Source: Sphingomonas profundi (GTDB lineage Bacteria; Pseudomonadota; Alphaproteobacteria; Sphingomonadales; Sphingomonadaceae). From it: DNA of 64,000 nt. Location: assembly GCF_009739515.1 (NCBI RefSeq), contig NZ_CP046535.1, positions 1,488,001 through 1,552,000 on the forward strand, in the 5' to 3' direction. The notes under the pieces are model-generated. The model worked only from the letters and a program-made list of their open reading frames with translations, made no database searches and was not told the origin of the DNA. The translations under genes and the position numbers were made by a program. How positions within the stretch are numbered: position 1 is the stretch's first letter; each line of letters starts with the position of its first letter. This document shows, piece by piece, positions 62,571-64,000 of the stretch.

Positions 62571-63662
62571 ATGCGCCTGCTGTGCCTGCTGCTGCTTGCC
62601 GTCACCCTCCAGCAGCCCGCGCGCGCGGCCGATTATGCGGTGCTCGACGGCCAGGCCTGGATAGACAAGGCCAGCAAGCCGCCGCGTCCGCGCCTCGTCG
62701 ATATCGGCGTGCCCCGCGCGGCGGCGGGGCTGAACCTGTTCCAGCTCAACAGCTTTCGCCCGGGCGGCGAGGATGTCGTCGCGAAATACCAGACGCCGGA
62801 TGGCGAGGTCTTCGCCACACTCTATCTCTACCGGCCGACATTCCCGGACGCGCGGCTGGCCGCCACCGCGACGGGCGAGGTGCTGAAGATGCGCTTCGGC
62901 AAGGAGATGAAGCGTCTGCCGGACGCCATCCTGCCCGCCGGCGGCGTACCCGGCGTCGCCTACCGCACGATGGTGGACGATGCCACGTTCGAGATGTCGG
63001 CCAATGTCAGCCTGGGGCTGAAGGCCAGCTTCGCCGCCTTCCTCCAGGCCGGCGACTGGCTAGTCAAGCTGCGCGTTAGCGGCCCGGAAGGTCGCAAGGA
63101 CGAGGTGGACGCGGCCGGACGCGGCATCCTCGACGCCCTCGTCTTCGGCAAGGCGGCGCAGCCCCGCGCCGCGCCCGCCTACCGCCTCACCGAATGTCCG
63201 GACGAGACCTACGCAGCCGGCGCAACCCGCCTGCCCGGCGGCCCGGATGCCATGGCGGCGGCGCTCGTCGGCACCGCCACGCTCGGCAATCCGGCGGCGG
63301 CCGTGGCTTCGCCTTCGGCGGACCTCTGCGTCATGCGGCGCGACGCCTCCTCTCGCGCGCTCGTCCTCGTGCTGCGGCCCGCTGCCGGCGCCGCGACGCC
63401 GGCCTTCATGCTGCTCGGCGATGCCGGCAATCTCGTGCAGGTGGTTGCGGAGAGCGGCGCCCGCCCAATCGTGATCAGCCACGGCGTAGGCGGCGCCACG
63501 CTGTACGGACCGTTTGATCGCCCGCCCAGCGCCGACCAGCTGATCGCGATGAAGGATGGCGACACGGCCTGGTCGGGCACGCCGATCGGCACCGTCGCCT
63601 ACGACCGCAAGGGCCCGAAGCTCACCCTCGATCCCGCCGCCATGGGCCTGCCCGCGCGGTAA
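62571..63662 (+). CDS. Hypothetical exported protein
   Basis: 363 residues with a clear signal peptide (RLLCLLLLAVTLQQPARA, cleavage near 20). The mature part alternates beta-prone strands and has three or so cysteines, including LTECPDETYAAG near 205 and DLCVMRRDAS near 250. No domain recognised. ATG at 62571 has GGGAGG five bases upstream. It lies inside the MoxR-VWA gene run, 136 bp from its upstream neighbour, so cotranscription is uncertain. Confidence 0.6.
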   Translation: MRLLCLLLLAVTLQQPARAADYAVLDGQAWIDKASKPPRPRLVDIGVPRAAAGLNLFQLNSFRPGGEDVVAKYQTPDGEVFATLYLYRPTFPDARLAATATGEVLKMRFGKEMKRLPDAILPAGGVPGVAYRTMVDDATFEMSANVSLGLKASFAAFLQAGDWLVKLRVSGPEGRKDEVDAAGRGILDALVFGKAAQPRAAPAYRLTECPDETYAAGATRLPGGPDAMAAALVGTATLGNPAAAVASPSADLCVMRRDASSRALVLVLRPAAGAATPAFMLLGDAGNLVQVVAESGARPIVISHGVGGATLYGPFDRPPSADQLIAMKDGDTAWSGTPIGTVAYDRKGPKLTLDPAAMGLPAR

Positions 63663-63721
63663 CGCCTGACAAGGCGCCGCACGCGCGTTATCAGGCACTT
63701 CCCTGGCTGACGGACCGATCC

Positions 63722-64000
63722 ATGTTCCTGACCTTCCTCGACGAGCTGCGCGCCGCCGGCATCAACGCCAGCCTCAAGGAGCATCTCGTGCTGCTGGAGG
63801 CGCTCGATCGGGAGGTTATCGCGAGGCGGCCGGAGGAGTTCTACTATCTCGCCCGCGCCACCTACGTGAAGGACGAGGGGCTGATCGATCGCTTCGACCG
63901 GGTGTTCGCCAAGATCTTCAAGGGGCTGGAGGGCGCCGCCGGCACGGACGAGGCCGAGATCCCGGAGGAGTGGCTGAAGGCCGTCGCGCAGAAATATCTG
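63722..64000 (+). CDS. CoxE-like VWA-domain protein, 3' end outside window
   Basis: The first 93 codons of a protein beginning MFLTFLDELRAAGINASLKE, typical of the VWA CoxE-like family that partners MoxR ATPases. The visible part is the N-terminal helical domain (EEFYYLARATYVKDEGLIDR, FDRVFAKIFKGLEG); the von Willebrand metal site would lie to the right of the window. Partial. Confidence 0.85.
   Translation, partial: MFLTFLDELRAAGINASLKEHLVLLEALDREVIARRPEEFYYLARATYVKDEGLIDRFDRVFAKIFKGLEGAAGTDEAEIPEEWLKAVAQKYL

Overview
This is a very GC-rich chromosomal segment from an alphaproteobacterium, most likely Sphingomonas or a close sphingomonad. The reasons are the gene repertoire (alphaproteobacterial SspB, Bpt, an imuA-imuB-dnaE2 cassette under an alphaproteobacterial LexA box, a phoR-pstSCAB-phoU-phoB cluster, a CoxE/MoxR operon) and the dense short palindromic intergenic repeats. 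No phage, plasmid backbone, CRISPR array or rRNA operon was seen. One tRNA gene (Met, anticodon CAT) is present.

Layout. 0-7.5 kb: RNA methyltransferase (open at the left edge), chorismate mutase, rpsD with a good terminator, an amidohydrolase/3-hydroxyisobutyrate-dehydrogenase-like pair, threonine ammonia-lyase and the N-end-rule transferase Bpt. 7.6-17 kb: glmU-glmS, gph, an orphan astD coupled to selO, a hydrolase and a glycosyltransferase. 17-24 kb: lepB, then pstS1 and an OprP-type porin behind a Pho-box-like site, then pgi and gor. 23.9-26.5 kb: a compact four-gene operon (Tat-like small protein, PqqD-like chaperone, HprK-related kinase A, nucleotidyltransferase) of the poorly understood HPr-rel-A type. 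26.6-34 kb: phoR, pstS2, pstC, pstA, pstB, phoU and phoB. 34-46 kb: nucleotide-sugar dehydrogenase, sodC, tRNA-Met, a ferredoxin-reductase-like flavoprotein, a DUF3775 protein, trxB, a VOC protein, a PQQ dehydrogenase-cytochrome c fusion, a large two-domain glycosyltransferase and sspB with a tiny membrane-protein gene. 46.4-50.3 kb: hisB-hisH-hisA-(repeat-filled gap)-hisF-hisE plus a HIT protein. 50.4-59 kb: an APC permease, then the SOS mutasome imuA-imuB-dnaE2, interrupted by a vapBC module whose antitoxin carries an amber codon. 59-64 kb: a zinc-independent oxidoreductase and a MoxR/CoxE-type operon that runs off the right edge.

Functional themes. Phosphate starvation is heavily represented: two pstS paralogues, an anion-porin-like gene, the whole Pst transporter and both PhoR and PhoB, with two candidate Pho boxes. 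Damage-inducible mutagenesis is the second theme; its polymerase gene dnaE2 carries two in-frame palindrome-bounded insertions that look like intergenic repeats captured into the coding sequence. A third layer is a family of roughly 115-200 bp terminal-inverted-repeat elements, three copies of which sit at convergent gene ends; two of them contain the stop codon of the neighbouring gene. The best candidate for an incompletely described system is the HPr-rel-A operon at 23.9-26.5 kb.
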